Shown one piece after another: positions 22,096 through 33,015 of a DNA stretch of 64,000 nt (position 1 is its first letter; every line of letters starts with the position of its first letter). Origin of the DNA: Oscheius sp. JU75 (Eukaryota; Nematoda; Chromadorea; Rhabditida; Rhabditidae); the NCBI GenBank assembly GCA_037178855.1, contig JASJZC010000004.1, positions 1,054,001 through 1,118,000 of the forward strand. The letters are read 5' to 3'. The notes under the pieces were generated by a model. It saw only the letters and a list, made by a program, of their open reading frames with translations, was not told the origin of the DNA and made no database searches. A program made the translations under genes and the position numbers.

Positions 22096-23187
22096 TCAGT
22101 GATAGCAGTGATTGAGCTGGGGATCACGTAGAGTCGGAGGACAACGACAGACAGACGAATCGGAGGAGCAAAACGGATGAGCAAAAATACAGCAATTGGC
22201 CGACCAATAACAGCGAGGAAAGTAGGCGCAGAACTTCGGCGGATGGAAGAGCGGACATTCGGGCTCGAACAAGGTGTGAACTTTGTTGTTCCATTTGGGA
22301 CAGGCCTTTTTCGTGTACTGTGACATTTTGTCGCGATTGACCGTGTCCTTCCTCCAGCGAACTCTCGGCATCTCCTGTCTCATCTTCTTTTCTCCCAACG
22401 GCGGCAACATCTCCACAAATCGGAACAGTCTCCGACGCTCGTAGAGTCTTCTTCGCTCCTCTTGTCTCACCGGCAGTTCCAGCGTCATCGCCTCCTCCAA
22501 TGGAGCGATTCCAGGCACATGAACATGTATACATTTCCAGCCGACAGATTGGAACAGCGGCATCTGATTCGACAGTTCAGAGTTGCTACCTGTATTGACT
22601 CTTTTTGAAAAGAGTTAAGAGAGACAGTACCTGAGATGAGGACGAGTGTTCCGGACTGGGGGAGAAGCTGTCGAATCTGCTGCCAGATGAAAGACGAGAA
22701 GGAGTCTTCGTAGTTGTCCGGAGGGAGGAAGTGAATTTGGCAGTTGGACGTTAGACTCTCCAGCAGATTGGATGGTAGTCGAGCATGGTCTAGACACACG
22801 GTCAGACTGTTCAATTGACCAATTCGACTAGAAATCTGAAAGGATTTGGTATCGGGAATAAGAGAAGATGCCTTACGTATTGGAATAAGATGGGCACACT
22901 GTCGGGAGAAAGAGGCACAGCGTGGTAGTTGTAGATGGCGTAGAAGGGAGTCTCCATCCGAATGGGACACAGCTGACTGTTCGGGGCCATTGGAGGCGCT
23001 TCTATGGGAGAGTTGGGAAAGCTACCAAGCTTACAAGACTCTACTTGTCGAGACAGAAGTTGATTCAAGATATCCACTGTTTTTGAGAAAAAAAAACTGA
23101 GCGTAGTAAAGCACGAGCAACTGGAAGCGACGCTACCATTCCCCGAACCTAAAGCCAGTGCCAATAGGCTGCGCTTCGTCTTCCATT
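22096..23187 (-). CDS. CCCH zinc-finger protein, distantly ZC3H14/Nab2-like
   Basis: Stop at 22096. The C-terminal part has Cys/His fingers of the Nab2 type (CPLFHPPKFCAYFPRC, then CCIFAHPFC). These resemble the C-x5-C-x4/5-C-x3-H fingers of ZC3H14, which bind poly(A). Upstream is a region I do not recognise (ISSRIGQLNSLTVCLDHA, FIWQQIRQLLPQSGTLVLIS, FQSVGWKCIHVHVPG) that looks like a folded alpha/beta segment. A start at 23187 (MEDEAQPIGTGF, with TTTAG 2 nt before) does not splice in frame with any donor I can see, so the first exon is uncertain. MAPNSQLCP (about 22990) is the first in-frame Met downstream. The gene lies 156 bp behind SUMO on the same strand. Confidence 0.6.
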
Positions 23188-23342
23188 GCTAAAGTTTGTT
23201 CAGTTACGAAGATCCCACTACGAAGAATAAGACTGATGGAAACAATTTCATTACAAAATTATGTGTTGGACATTTATATCTGTAAATTGGTAGTAATATT
23301 TGCTTATGGGGAATCGAGATCAGTGTTAGATGGGAGAAAAGT

Positions 23343-23786
23343 CTAGAGGGTCGGCGCCGGCAACTCCTTCTGGAGCGATTGCTGTCCTCCAAGTTGTTCT
23401 TGATAAACCTGAAGATAAGGAATAAAAATGTTTAAAAAAAGGCTTACTTCGATAACGTCGTCTTCCTCCATCTCCAACGACTTGGGCGTATCTTCATCAG
23501 AGATTCTACGTCCGTCAAAGAGAAAACGGAGCGAGGCCACGGCGACTCCAGTGCGATCAGCGTACGACTTCTTTAATTTGCCCATCGATGTTCCGGACTT
23601 TACACGGAAGTGGACCTCGTTAGAATCCTAAAGTTTGAAATAAGCTGCCGAACGAGAAAAAAATGGTTATTTCAAAGAACAATAAAAATAGAAAAATGAA
23701 CTAACTTGTCCGACGACTTTAAGCTTGATATATTCGGTGTTTCCAGTAGCATCTCCAGCAGGAGCGGTGGAGGTATCCTCAGCCAT
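23343..23786 (-). CDS. smo-1: SUMO
   Basis: Three exons, 23786-23706, 23627-23448 and 23408-23343. The protein starts [16 protein letters not shown] and has the ubiquitin fold with [32 protein letters not shown] and [12 protein letters not shown]. It ends with a 13-residue extension after the di-Gly ([13 protein letters not shown]) that a SUMO protease must remove. Comparison from memory with C. elegans SMO-1 gives near identity through the fold, the main reason for a nematode assignment. SUMO is conjugated to target lysines by UBA2/AOS1 and UBC9. The splice signal TTTTTTCAG lies 5 nt before the ATG. It probably heads an operon with the downstream zinc-finger gene. Confidence 0.95.
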
Positions 23787-24326
23787 ATTAACTGAAAAAA
23801 AAATGTTGAGGAAGGTAGACAAAATAATAAAGGAAAACGATAATCGGGCATGATCGCGAGTTATACACAGTAGGGAGCACTAGAGGTCAAGTTTTTACGT
23901 TAGCGAGTGGCAATGAAACAAATATAGCGTCAGCAGAAGTGTAAACACACCCAAAGAGGGAAATTAACAACGGTGATTCCGAGGAATCCTAAAATTCTTG
24001 GATTACGGTAGTACGGTCTCGTGGTGATTGGTCCCGCCACGACCGGTATACTGTAACAAATGGCATTGAGTTCTTATTTGTCTATGAAATCCTGGCCGAC
24101 AAGCTTCCAAAAAAAGACTACGCAGACGTAATGAGATAAAGACAACGTTAAGTGTTGTGGCAGGGAATCATTGTCTCCAAAAGAATTGCTCATAAAAGAA
24201 CTATAGAGGAAGGATGACTACTTCCGTGTTTTCGGACATGAAAATGTGAAACAGAATAGGGAAAACTAGTATTCATATATCATACACTCATCAAAAGTAA
24301 AAACATAATCAGATTCCTTCGATCCG
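23787..24326. other. Intergenic upstream of SUMO
   Basis: About 540 bp between the SUMO start and the end of the SET-domain gene, all minus strand. It presumably holds the SUMO promoter and the SET gene's 3' end. No gene or repeat recognised. Confidence 0.5.
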
Positions 24327-27300
24327 TCATTCTTCTGTCTGACCGTTTTGAAGATTCTTGATTTTCTTCGCTCTCGGCTTGAAGTCACGTTGGATGAAAT
24401 TTGCGAAATCCTGGACTCTTGCCTTATCCAGAGAGATGTACGCCGATCTCTTTTCCAACAAGGCGATCTTCTTGGAAATCAGAGTGAGATCTTTGTTCTT
24501 GAGGCTGTAGCCTTTCCAGTTAGAAAATTTACTGGACTCACTCTTTGTAGGGTACTTTCTCGTGTCTCTTCTGGAAACGAGTATCCAGATGTCTCATCTG
24601 AATACTCACATCGGCATAATCGAGGGCTCTCTTGAATTCCCGCCCGCTCCAGGCAAATCTTCGAGCCGACTTCTGGTCTCCACAGAGAAGATTGTCACAG
24701 AGACATGACTGTCCGGCCAGTGACTCGTATTGGTCTCCGTAGTCGAAGAAGACCTGAAAGAGTAAGGATTATTGTGTCGGGGATCGAGCAAAGTGCACAT
24801 GTCAAAGATAGGCTATGTGACAGGGAGAGGATTTTATGTCAGAGACAGACTGCCCAAATTACCACCTAACCTTTCAATATATGAAGATTGGTTTGTTAAG
24901 ATAGATTTGCGCGGCCAATACAATAATTCAACAGTTCAGTTTCAATTTGACCATTAGCAGTATCTCTCGAGCATACCTCGAGCAGAATATCTATAGGGAA
25001 ATCGCTGGTGGACTTCACCGTGGGTTCCTAGATGGCCTTGATCAGTGTCTGACTAGAATGAGGGAAGAAGTGGTGAACACAAAGAAGCTACTGATAGGAG
25101 TTTGACTCGGTTTACAGTTGTGATCTTCTACAAAATTGTAGCCTCTTATCTACCCCCATACCCCTCGAACTTCCTAAAATTTGAAAGGAATTGCTGGTAC
25201 CATAGGAAGAGTGATACTTACTTCAGCCTTTGGAGCTATGTGCCTCGTAGCGATGAATAAGAGACGGGCTTTCTCAGGTCGACAGTCGTTGACGAAGAGT
25301 CTGAATTTCTTGTTTACAGTGTCTCAAAAGTCTTACCGGATAGGAGTGGCATTAGCTAGCTCACTATGATTCACATATCTGGCAATGTTACCCTTCATCC
25401 TCGGGTCGATCACGAGCTGTCCCTCCGGAATGGTACACTTCTCCGGATTGTTGTTCCGAAGCAGAATGTACGACTGGTCAATCTTGTCCTGAACGTGCTT
25501 CTTGGCATAGATTAGCCATGTCCAGGCGCTGGACTCGGGTCTTTTCTGCTGCTCCTCGTCCGTGATGACTTCACCTCTGAATTCGCAGATGATCTCGCCT
25601 GAAAGATTCCTTCAAAATAGAAGAGAACGACTCATACCTGGTTTAATCAGCTCGGCTGTGCGCACTCCCCAGCCGACACGCTCGCACTTCTTAAACAACT
25701 GGAGCTTTTTGGCATTCAGAATGTTGTCTGGGTCATTGGAACATTTTCCTCGGCAGGCACAAGCAGCACCACAGGCAATGACCAATGACTTCCAGAAGTC
25801 CAGATTATCGTTAACGACTATCTGATCGCCCTAAAGGATGAGAGAAGTTCTGATTCTGGGAGACACCCTACCATTATAAAGGCTCCTCCGGCAATCAGAG
25901 AGTTCCGGACACAGTTGCAGTCGGTTCCACAATCTCCCTCACAGCCACAGCTCAGCTAAAATTTAAGAATTCTAACTGATCTTGTTTCTCAACCCACCAG
26001 CTCTTTCTCCTCCGCATTCCTCATCTTGTGGACCTCGTTCTTCCGGATGTACTTGAAGCTCTTACTCTCGTAAGGAATGTCATCCCTGTCGAATTTAAGA
26101 ATCTTGTGAGCCTCTTTTCCATGAGCAATGTCTCTAAATCCGTCTAATGAGCAAAACAAAATTGGAAACATACATATTGTGATGGCGTTCTGAGCTTGGA
26201 TAGTAAGAGTCGCGAGGGTCGAGCTCGTTCAAGACTACTTCCAGAGGATCACTATTAACGGGCAACTATAAGCTCTTGTTTTACCGAAAGTGACCAGAAA
26301 TCTACCTCGGCAGGGCACTTAGTCTTTCCCTTCCTCCATTGCCTAATAGAGTGACAAACCTCGGATGTCACTGAAAGAGTCTTTGGTCTAAATCAAACCA
26401 GCCGTCCTTTTACCTTCAATTTGCATTGGCGGCTGCGCTGCTTCATAGTAACAAGAGACTCTCAGTGACTTCACTGGGACAAATTCAAAGCTTTAGAGCG
26501 AGCCCAAATTTGACTTGCCACCCAATTTAGGTAAAAACTGTTACTGAACAACTTCTGAACAACACCAGCCGTCTACGACGGCTTCGCCGCCCCTTAGTAT
26601 TGACTTAGCATTTACAACAGGCGACTTCGCCGCTTCTCCAAGTTCCCCCCAAAGCTGACTTGTCAACTTAGTTCTTGACATGCCATGACTTGCCAGCTTT
26701 TTTCTCGTGGTGACGCACGGACGGACACCATTGCACTTTAGTAGTAGCGAGATAATTGGCTCGCTCCGGGTTTGCGGCCTCAGACAAACAAACAGAGACT
26801 CCGGCACAGAAACCATGGCGCTTTAGATAGTACAGGGTGCGCGCCAATTTTTCGCGCGCTCTTTCTTTTTGGCGGATTTCTGAACTTTCTTCATGATTTT
26901 GATATTTTTCATCCGGGATCTGACGTTTTCGCCTCTCCAAAATAACCTTTGGTAATATTTCGGCAGGTGGCCCCGTTCATTTAAACGAGTTTTCGCGCGC
27001 TTTTTCTTTTTGGCGGAGTTATGAATGTTCTTCACAATTCTTCATATTCCCAACTGTTCTTCATCATTTTTCTTGGAATCTCTTTCGTTTTCCAGAACTT
27101 TTTATGCTCCTGAATTTTCTTAGTCGTCCTTTAAGTTAATCGGACGAAGAAAGAATCAAATCTATTTTTCCACTTTTCGCAATATAAACTGCTTATTTAC
27201 GACATTTTTTAAGATAATCTGTATACCTCTGGTCCTTACTTTATTTTGCCTCGAAACATTATTTTGAAGAGGAGAAAACGTTAGATCCCGGCAGAAAATG

Positions 27301-29251
27301 ATGAAGAGGGAATAACCAAATCGTGAAGAAAGTACAAAAATCTGCCAAAAAGAGAAAGCGCGCGAAAACCCGTTTGAATGAACGGGGTCACCTGCCGAAG
27401 TATTACCTAACCATTCAAGGCAAAAAAGAGTAAGCACCAGAATGTATATAGATTAACTTGAAATGTCGGAAATAAGTAGTTTAAATTGAGGCAGGTGGAA
27501 AAATGGATTGGATTCCTTCTTTGTTCGATCAGCTTGAAGGATGACTAAAAAAAATTCTGTAGCAGAAAATAATCAGGAAAACGAAAAAGATTCCAACAAA
27601 AACTATGAAGAACAGTGGGAACATCAAAATTGTGAAGAAATTCAAAAAACCGTTAAAAAGAAAAAGCGCGCGAACACTCGTTTAAATAAACGGGGCCACC
27701 TGCCGAAGTATTACCGAAGATCTTCAACATTGAGCCTGCCCTCAACCGTCATAATGATCGTGTAATTGCCGGAAACATGAAACAAGCTGTTGCCAAAGGC
27801 AAATAAGCCCAACCAGCTCCCCTCATGATTTGGGGAGCCATCACGGGGTGGGAAAAGTGCTTTGGTATTCGTCAATGCTGGAGTCAATACCAATCTAGAT
27901 GGGTACACGCAGAAGATTCTCGGAGATGTTTTGAAACCTTGGACGCGTCCCACTTTGAAAATCGTCGTTATGATTCCAACGGGACAGTGCTCTTGTACGT
28001 AAAGCAAGAGTCGTGCAAGACTGGTGCCGCCGCGAACTCGACTTCATCACTCACATGGGTTGGCGTTCGAAGTCGCCTGATTTAAATCCTTTCGAATTCA
28101 CTGTCTGGGCTCTTATCGAAAACAAGGTCTGCTCTATCCGCCATCCAAATGTGGGTTCATCGAAAACTTCTTTCATCAAAGCATGGGACGATTCGAACAA
28201 CAACTACTTACGTGCCGCCTGCGTTCAAGAAGCGACTTCGACTATGCGTTTCTGCCAAAGGTAATAATTTCTATTTTGTTAGATAATTTTCAATATCCAG
28301 TGCCGGTAATTTTTTTTTTTTTTAGAAAAAAACATCATATAGTTTGGTTCATGCACTGCAATATTTGCGCGCACCCTGTAGAGATGATTTGGACTCACTT
28401 CTTCGTTGTCGAAAACCTTGGAGATGTTCGGAAATATATCGAAGTTTCCCACTTCTCGTACCGACGAGAATCTCAGTCACCTTTTCCACTCCAGCAAAGT
28501 TGTTTGGACGAAAGAGCTAAAGAGTCTATTTCAGAGCGATAAAAGCCACTTACAATTTTTCTGCCGACATCCTCCTGTTCCCCTGCTGAACTCGCCTGGG
28601 AAGCTAGCATATCCCTTCGGAACTGTGGGTTTGTTTGCTGAAACAGGCCGGTCAGAATCAACAAGAAGAAAGATTACCAGATAAGTTAATTGGGCGTCTA
28701 TGTTGGTGGAGATCTCACCATTTCTCAAGGCCTTTTTGAGCTTCTTCAACCAATGATGATCTGTAGTCGGTTCAGGGAGAGACTGGTATCCGGAAGGGAT
28801 TTCTGCCAGATCAACTGTTCTTCCTCTTCCGAAACGACTTGTTTTCCGGTATTGGATATCTTCAGCAAGGCCTGGGTCATCATCGGCGTCTTCCAGATCC
28901 CAGTGATTCTCTCCAACTTCGCTCAATAGATCAAGGCCTTCAATGGAAGGAATTATCAGCTGAAACTATAAGTATTGGGCCAGTCTCAAAGTAGATACTC
29001 TTCAGTAGAAGAGAAGGAAACAATCTTTGAAAGAACTCACAACAGGGTTGGTCACAGGAGCCTCTGATTCACCGGCAAATACGAAATTCGCTTCGGTCAG
29101 AGGTCGCCTGCCCATTGTCCAGACCTTCTTGTAGACAGGCTGATAATAGTAAATGAATAGAAACTGCTGGATGTCCTACCGCAGAAGACGATGCTCTCTC
29201 ACTCTGAACTCTTGACACGGATCTAGCGCGTTTTCTGAGCTGTCTGACCAT
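24327..29251 (-). CDS. Pre-SET/SET-domain histone lysine methyltransferase
   Basis: ATG at 29251 (MVRQLRKRARSVSRVQSER), stop at 24327. A Cys-rich pre-SET region (CGCEGDCGTDCNCVRN, then CACRGKCS) binds zinc. The SET domain shows GWGVRTAELIKPGEIICEF and EFRGEVIT. The AdoMet/knot motif is NIARYVNHSE, with FFDYGDQY completing the catalytic Tyr. A post-SET-like CLCDNLLC and a basic tail (FKPRAKKIKN) follow. The closest type is H3K9 methyltransferases (SUV39/G9a class). Substrate is inferred from class only. Upstream exons (EGLDLLSEVGENHWDLED, FAGVEKVTEILVGTRSG) are unfamiliar. The intron from about 28408 to 26389 is about 2 kb, filled with transposon sequence, and keeps phase 1 on both sides. Confidence 0.82.
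26393..26815 (+). repeat. Dispersed repeat family, copies 3 and 4 in the SET intron
   Basis: Two copies in tandem. The partial one at 26393-26540 starts AAACCAGCCGTC and matches 3410-3500. The fuller one at 26563-26815 matches 341-540 and then the end of 3375-3590. It directly abuts the Tc1/mariner element. Confidence 0.65.
26943..27718. repeat. Inverted repeat arms nested inside the mariner element
   Basis: The block at 26943-27095 recurs inverted at about 27575-27718, and a third copy lies at about 27320-27420 in the same orientation as the second. All carry GCGCGC(T/G)TTTTTCTTTTTGGCG-like sequence. Translated in one frame, each copy reads TRLN(E/K)RGHLPKYY next to a Lys/Arg run. This may be a fold-back insertion or the sub-terminal region of the element duplicated. 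Confidence 0.6.
27726..28262 (+). pseudogene. Tc1/mariner transposase remnant
   Basis: Recognisable pieces in shifting frames: LNRHNDRVIAG-like near 27730, MIWGAITGWEKC at 27825, and in the last third WRSKSPDLNPFEFTVWALIE, the SPDLNP block around the third catalytic acid of Tc1/mariner. At least two frameshifts and a stop break it, and the N-terminal DNA-binding part is missing or scrambled. Not functional. Confidence 0.85.
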
Positions 29252-29559
29252 TCTACTCGTACTGTAGAGGGCTTGAAGCTGAACTGAATGTCCTCGCTGT
29301 AATTTAGAGAGATATTTGCAAGAACTGCAAAGTGACCCTGAGAGCGTATTGATAAATAAGATGATTTAGAGGAAAACAGAATGGACATTCAAAGTGCTGC
29401 CTAATTCAAAGATGTCGTAATGAGCCGCAATTGCGTAGAAAGGGCGGCAAAACAATGGCCGAGATATGACTTTTACTGGACTTAGACCGGGTCGAGCGAC
29501 CTGGGAATACTACCCGAAAGAGTATGACACACTGGCGTATAGTCACAGCGTGTTTCCAA

Positions 29560-29970
29560 TGCCAAATGCAGACCACTTAGGCGAGTTCTATTCAAATGCA
29601 ATTGTAAAAAGTTGAACAGTTACTACGCGCTGGTTTGAAGAGAGGGGACGAAGAAAAGGAACAGAAGAAACATTGAGAGAGTGGAAAGTTCTAGAACGTA
29701 GACGAAAAGAATGCAAAGAAGGGGAATCAGGGAGTTAGACTACATTCCGAGAATCTGGAGAATCTGTTGACTAAGAAAGAGTGAAGACCCAACTCGCAAG
29801 ATATGCCCCCTCCACTTAAAGAGAAATTGAAGAAGAGTTTTGTCCATCTAGATTTATTCTTGCGAATGGTTACCTACAGATCGTCGAGAGTGTCATCTTT
29901 GCTCATGGCCGGATCGAACTCATTGTTGGACTCCTGGTCTTCAGTTCCTACCGTAATCCCGAGGATCTTT
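29560..29970 (-). pseudogene. Duplicated 3' end of the TTBK-like kinase gene
   Basis: This stretch matches 32685-33095 (3' flank and last codons of the kinase gene at 33016-34379) with scattered small differences. It still encodes the kinase C-terminus EDQESNNEFDPAMSKDDTLD on the minus strand, then diverges abruptly near 29950. No kinase domain follows. It is a truncated segmental duplicate placed just upstream of the SET gene. Confidence 0.8.
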
Positions 29971-30302
29971 CGCTTTTTTCGCTTTTCTATCCTTGTTTCC
30001 GTTTGGAAGTGACCCTCCGCTTTTTCAGTCTACACGAAATCTTTTCTATACGTGTTGAAAATGCAACTGATCGCGTGTTTGACACCCGAAGCATTTTTTC
30101 TGCTTGTCGTTCGAGCGACTGACTGACTTCTTCCCTTTCCTTTTCAACTGCTGACTGCTGCTCGATCCAAAACTCCTCTGTTTTTCCTCCTCTTCAACGT
30201 ACTTTTATTTCTCGATGGCTGTAGCTGAAAGCACACTTCTTCAACGTACTAATAGTTTTCCTTATTTTACATGTTTATAATGCCACTTGTTTATAGAGCC
30301 CG

Positions 30303-32350
30303 ATGAATAATCGCCCTCTCCCACCAGGACATGTGCAGCCGGCAGTTCTTCGTCGTGGAAACATTGCCGCACCTCCGGCTAACGCTCCTCAAAATCCTCC
30401 TCGTCAAGCAGCTCCCGTTCCTGTGCAACTGCCAGCCTTTCGTTTCCCACGCATCGCCAATCCTCAGCAAAATCCTCTTCCACCAGACCCTGTGCACCCG
30501 CCGGCCCTTCTTCGTCAAAACATCGATGCCCCCTTAGTTCTGCCTCAGCCGAGGCGGCATGTGGACAACAAAATAGCTGAACATATATATCAGGAAGTGG
30601 TTAGTTTTTCTGCTTTTTGTCATGAAATTCAGTTTTTAGGCCAAGATCATACCGGACATTAATAAGAAGTGGGTGCTGGAACGCTCCGGATACGAACTCC
30701 ATCTTCTCGTGGACTACATTTTCGATCACGTGGAAGAGGTTCCAGTCGAACCTAGACGGAAGAGCATGGATAACTTGGACAACTCGCAATATGACCCGCA
30801 AGAGGGCGAAGATAACGTGGATACGGATGGAGACGAGAGAACGTATGCGAGCTTCGTTTCACTATTCAATTACTATTTTTCAGAGAGATCATTACTGCTG
30901 CGGTGGAGAAGTTCATCCGCGGACTTAAAGATGAGAAGAGTTGCAGCTCCAGGAGACTGTTGCCGTTCTTAAAGTTCAAATATGGAAACGTCAAGTGTGC
31001 GGCGCTCGCGGCCCTGCCGCAAATGGACCGAAGGAAGACGTTCGCTATCTGCTCATTACTGAATCTGAGAAAACTCTCCAGAGAGCTTGCAGCCGAGTTC
31101 CAAGTCGATCAAGTGTGGTCGATTAGTCCGCCGTGGCTGATTCCTTCTCGAGCTCGCAAGTTTCGTCGTGTTTTTGATTGCCATAAGATAAGCATATGAT
31201 TTCAGAGACAAGCTGCTGTTGACCTCGATCCTGCATGGCAGCCTGCCTACGACCTAGTCGAAGAAGCAATTGAAGTTGGTCCTGTTTCTGGTATGCCAAG
31301 TAACTCGTATTCAGAAAAGTAAAAACGAAGGTACTCCCTATACCTGCTGCGTCTGCTACGACGCTTTTTCGGCTAAACATATTGTTGCCTGCGGAGATCT
31401 GGAGACGACGGAAAACAAAGAACCAACAGCTGACACCCACTACGTCTGTCATGAATGTATGAGAGGACAGGCCACAGCGCTCTGCAGTGATGGAAAATTG
31501 GCCGAAGGAGGAAGCGGTCTTTGCTGCCTCGACCCTGACTGCGACCGGACTATTCCGTGGGGTAAGTGGACTGTCTTTGCTTTTGCCATCTTCAACTTTA
31601 GCTCGAGTCAAAGTGCTGCTGTCCAAAGAAGTTCGGAACCGTCTCGGCAAGCGGCTGGATAATGAGGCTCTGGTGAACGTTGACGGGCTCGAGTACTGCA
31701 AACGATGCTCCTTCGCCATGCTAATCGAAACGCCGGTGGAGGTTGACAAGGTTTTCAGCTGTGACAAGTGCAAGGCAGAGTTTTGCAGGTTGAAACGTTT
31801 TCTCTCCTCAATTGCCTTTCTTTCAGAAACTGCAAATACGACTGGAAGCCTCACATCGGCAAACCTTGCGACGAAATGAAGACTGTAGAAGACGAACGGG
31901 TAGCCAAGCGAAGAAAGCTGTTAGTACCAATTTAGCGCCTAATCATTCTCGTTATTAGGGAAGACGAGATGGCTATGGCCATTGTGCGCATTTGCCACAG
32001 ATGCAAAACTCAGTTTGCCAAGGATGAGGGATGTAACAAGATGACGTGCCGCTGTGGAGCCACGCAATGCTATGTCTGTAGGGCTCAGAATATAGGATAT
32101 GACCATTTCTGCCAGTCAGTCCTACATTTGACAGCCACATAAAGAAGTTCAGACATGTTCGTAACCCAGGAGACCCAAATTGTCCTGGAAACTGCACGGT
32201 ACTTCCTTTCGAAGGTCACGCCTAATACCTTTCTTTTAGAGCTGCTTGCTCTGGGAGAAGACGGACGATGTCAATAAGAAAGCCTTGGAGACGATTCGCC
32301 AAAAAGCACTCACCGATCGCAACATGCAGGAGTTTGTAGACAAATTATAA
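30303..32350 (+). CDS. RBR E3 ubiquitin ligase, RNF216/Triad3-like
   Basis: A Pro/Ala/Asn-rich N-terminus (exon 30303-30599) precedes a helical region (KKWVLERSGYELHLLVDYIF). The RING1 exon has YTCCVCYDAFS with later CHECM and CLDPDC. The IBR has CKRCSFAML and CDKCKAEFC. RING2 reads CHRCKTQFAKDEGCNKMTC, then RCGATQCYVCRAQ and GYDHFCQ. The last two blocks and the LLWEKTDDVNKKALETI tail match RNF216. RBR ligases take ubiquitin on a RING2 Cys before transfer. The Cys in GCNKMTC is the candidate. Stop at 32348-32350. TTTATAG lies 6 nt before the ATG. It may target proteins for degradation, but substrates cannot be read from sequence. Confidence 0.88.
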
Positions 32351-33015
32351 TTCACCTTTTTTATTCGTATGTATTTTTTTATACTAGATTCATATAAACA
32401 TTGTAGCCAGTTCTGTTTATTGTCAGTAACGCGGGGGAGGGGGTCTCTAGGGAAGCAAAACTGGAATCTACGACTTTTCAAAGATTGATCTGCACTTCGC
32501 TTCGGAAGAATGGGTGAATGTCTGGGGTGGTCGGAACTTTGTCCGCCTTTGGTTTCTCTCGCTCCTTCATCTCTTCGATCAACGCGTAGATGTAGCTATC
32601 TTTTGCTACCCGCTCTACTTTCATTTAAAATGATAGTAGAGCGAGGCGGAGATTGAACCATCCTACTCGTACTGTAGAAGGCTTGATTGTGTTTCCAATG
32701 CCAAGGCAGACCGCTTAGGCGAGCCCAATCTGTTCAAAAGCAATTGTTAAAAGTTGGACACAGTTACTACGTGCTGGTTTGTAGAGAAACGACGGAAATA
32801 AGGGACAGAAAAAACATTGAGAGAGTGAAAAGTTCTAGAAGGTAGACGAAAAGAATGTCACGAAGGGGAATTAAGAAGTTAGACTACTTTCCGAGTGAGA
32901 AAAGAATCTGTTAAATAAGAGAGCGAAGACCCGACCCGGTAGATATGCCCCCTCCTCTCAAAGACAAATGAAAGGAAAGTTTTGTTCATCTAGATTTATT
33001 CTTGCGAATGGTTGC
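32351..33015. other. Intergenic, includes the source of the 29.5-kb duplicate
   Basis: From about 32660 the sequence repeats the SET gene's start region (CTACTCGTACTGTAGA, also at 29252-29267). From 32685 it matches 29560 onward. No gene beyond the 3' flanks of its neighbours. Confidence 0.6.

Larger units (their letters stand above)
26831..28380 (+). mobile_element. Degenerate Tc1/mariner element in the SET intron
   Basis: The ends are TACAGGGTGCGCGCC at 26831 and its near-inverse GCGCGCACCCTGTA ending at 28380, so TA target duplication plus inverted repeats. It is 1.55 kb, the usual size, and carries a broken transposase at 27726-28262. The interior is disturbed by additional inverted repeats. 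It sits wholly in an intron in plus orientation, opposite to the host gene. Confidence 0.8.
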
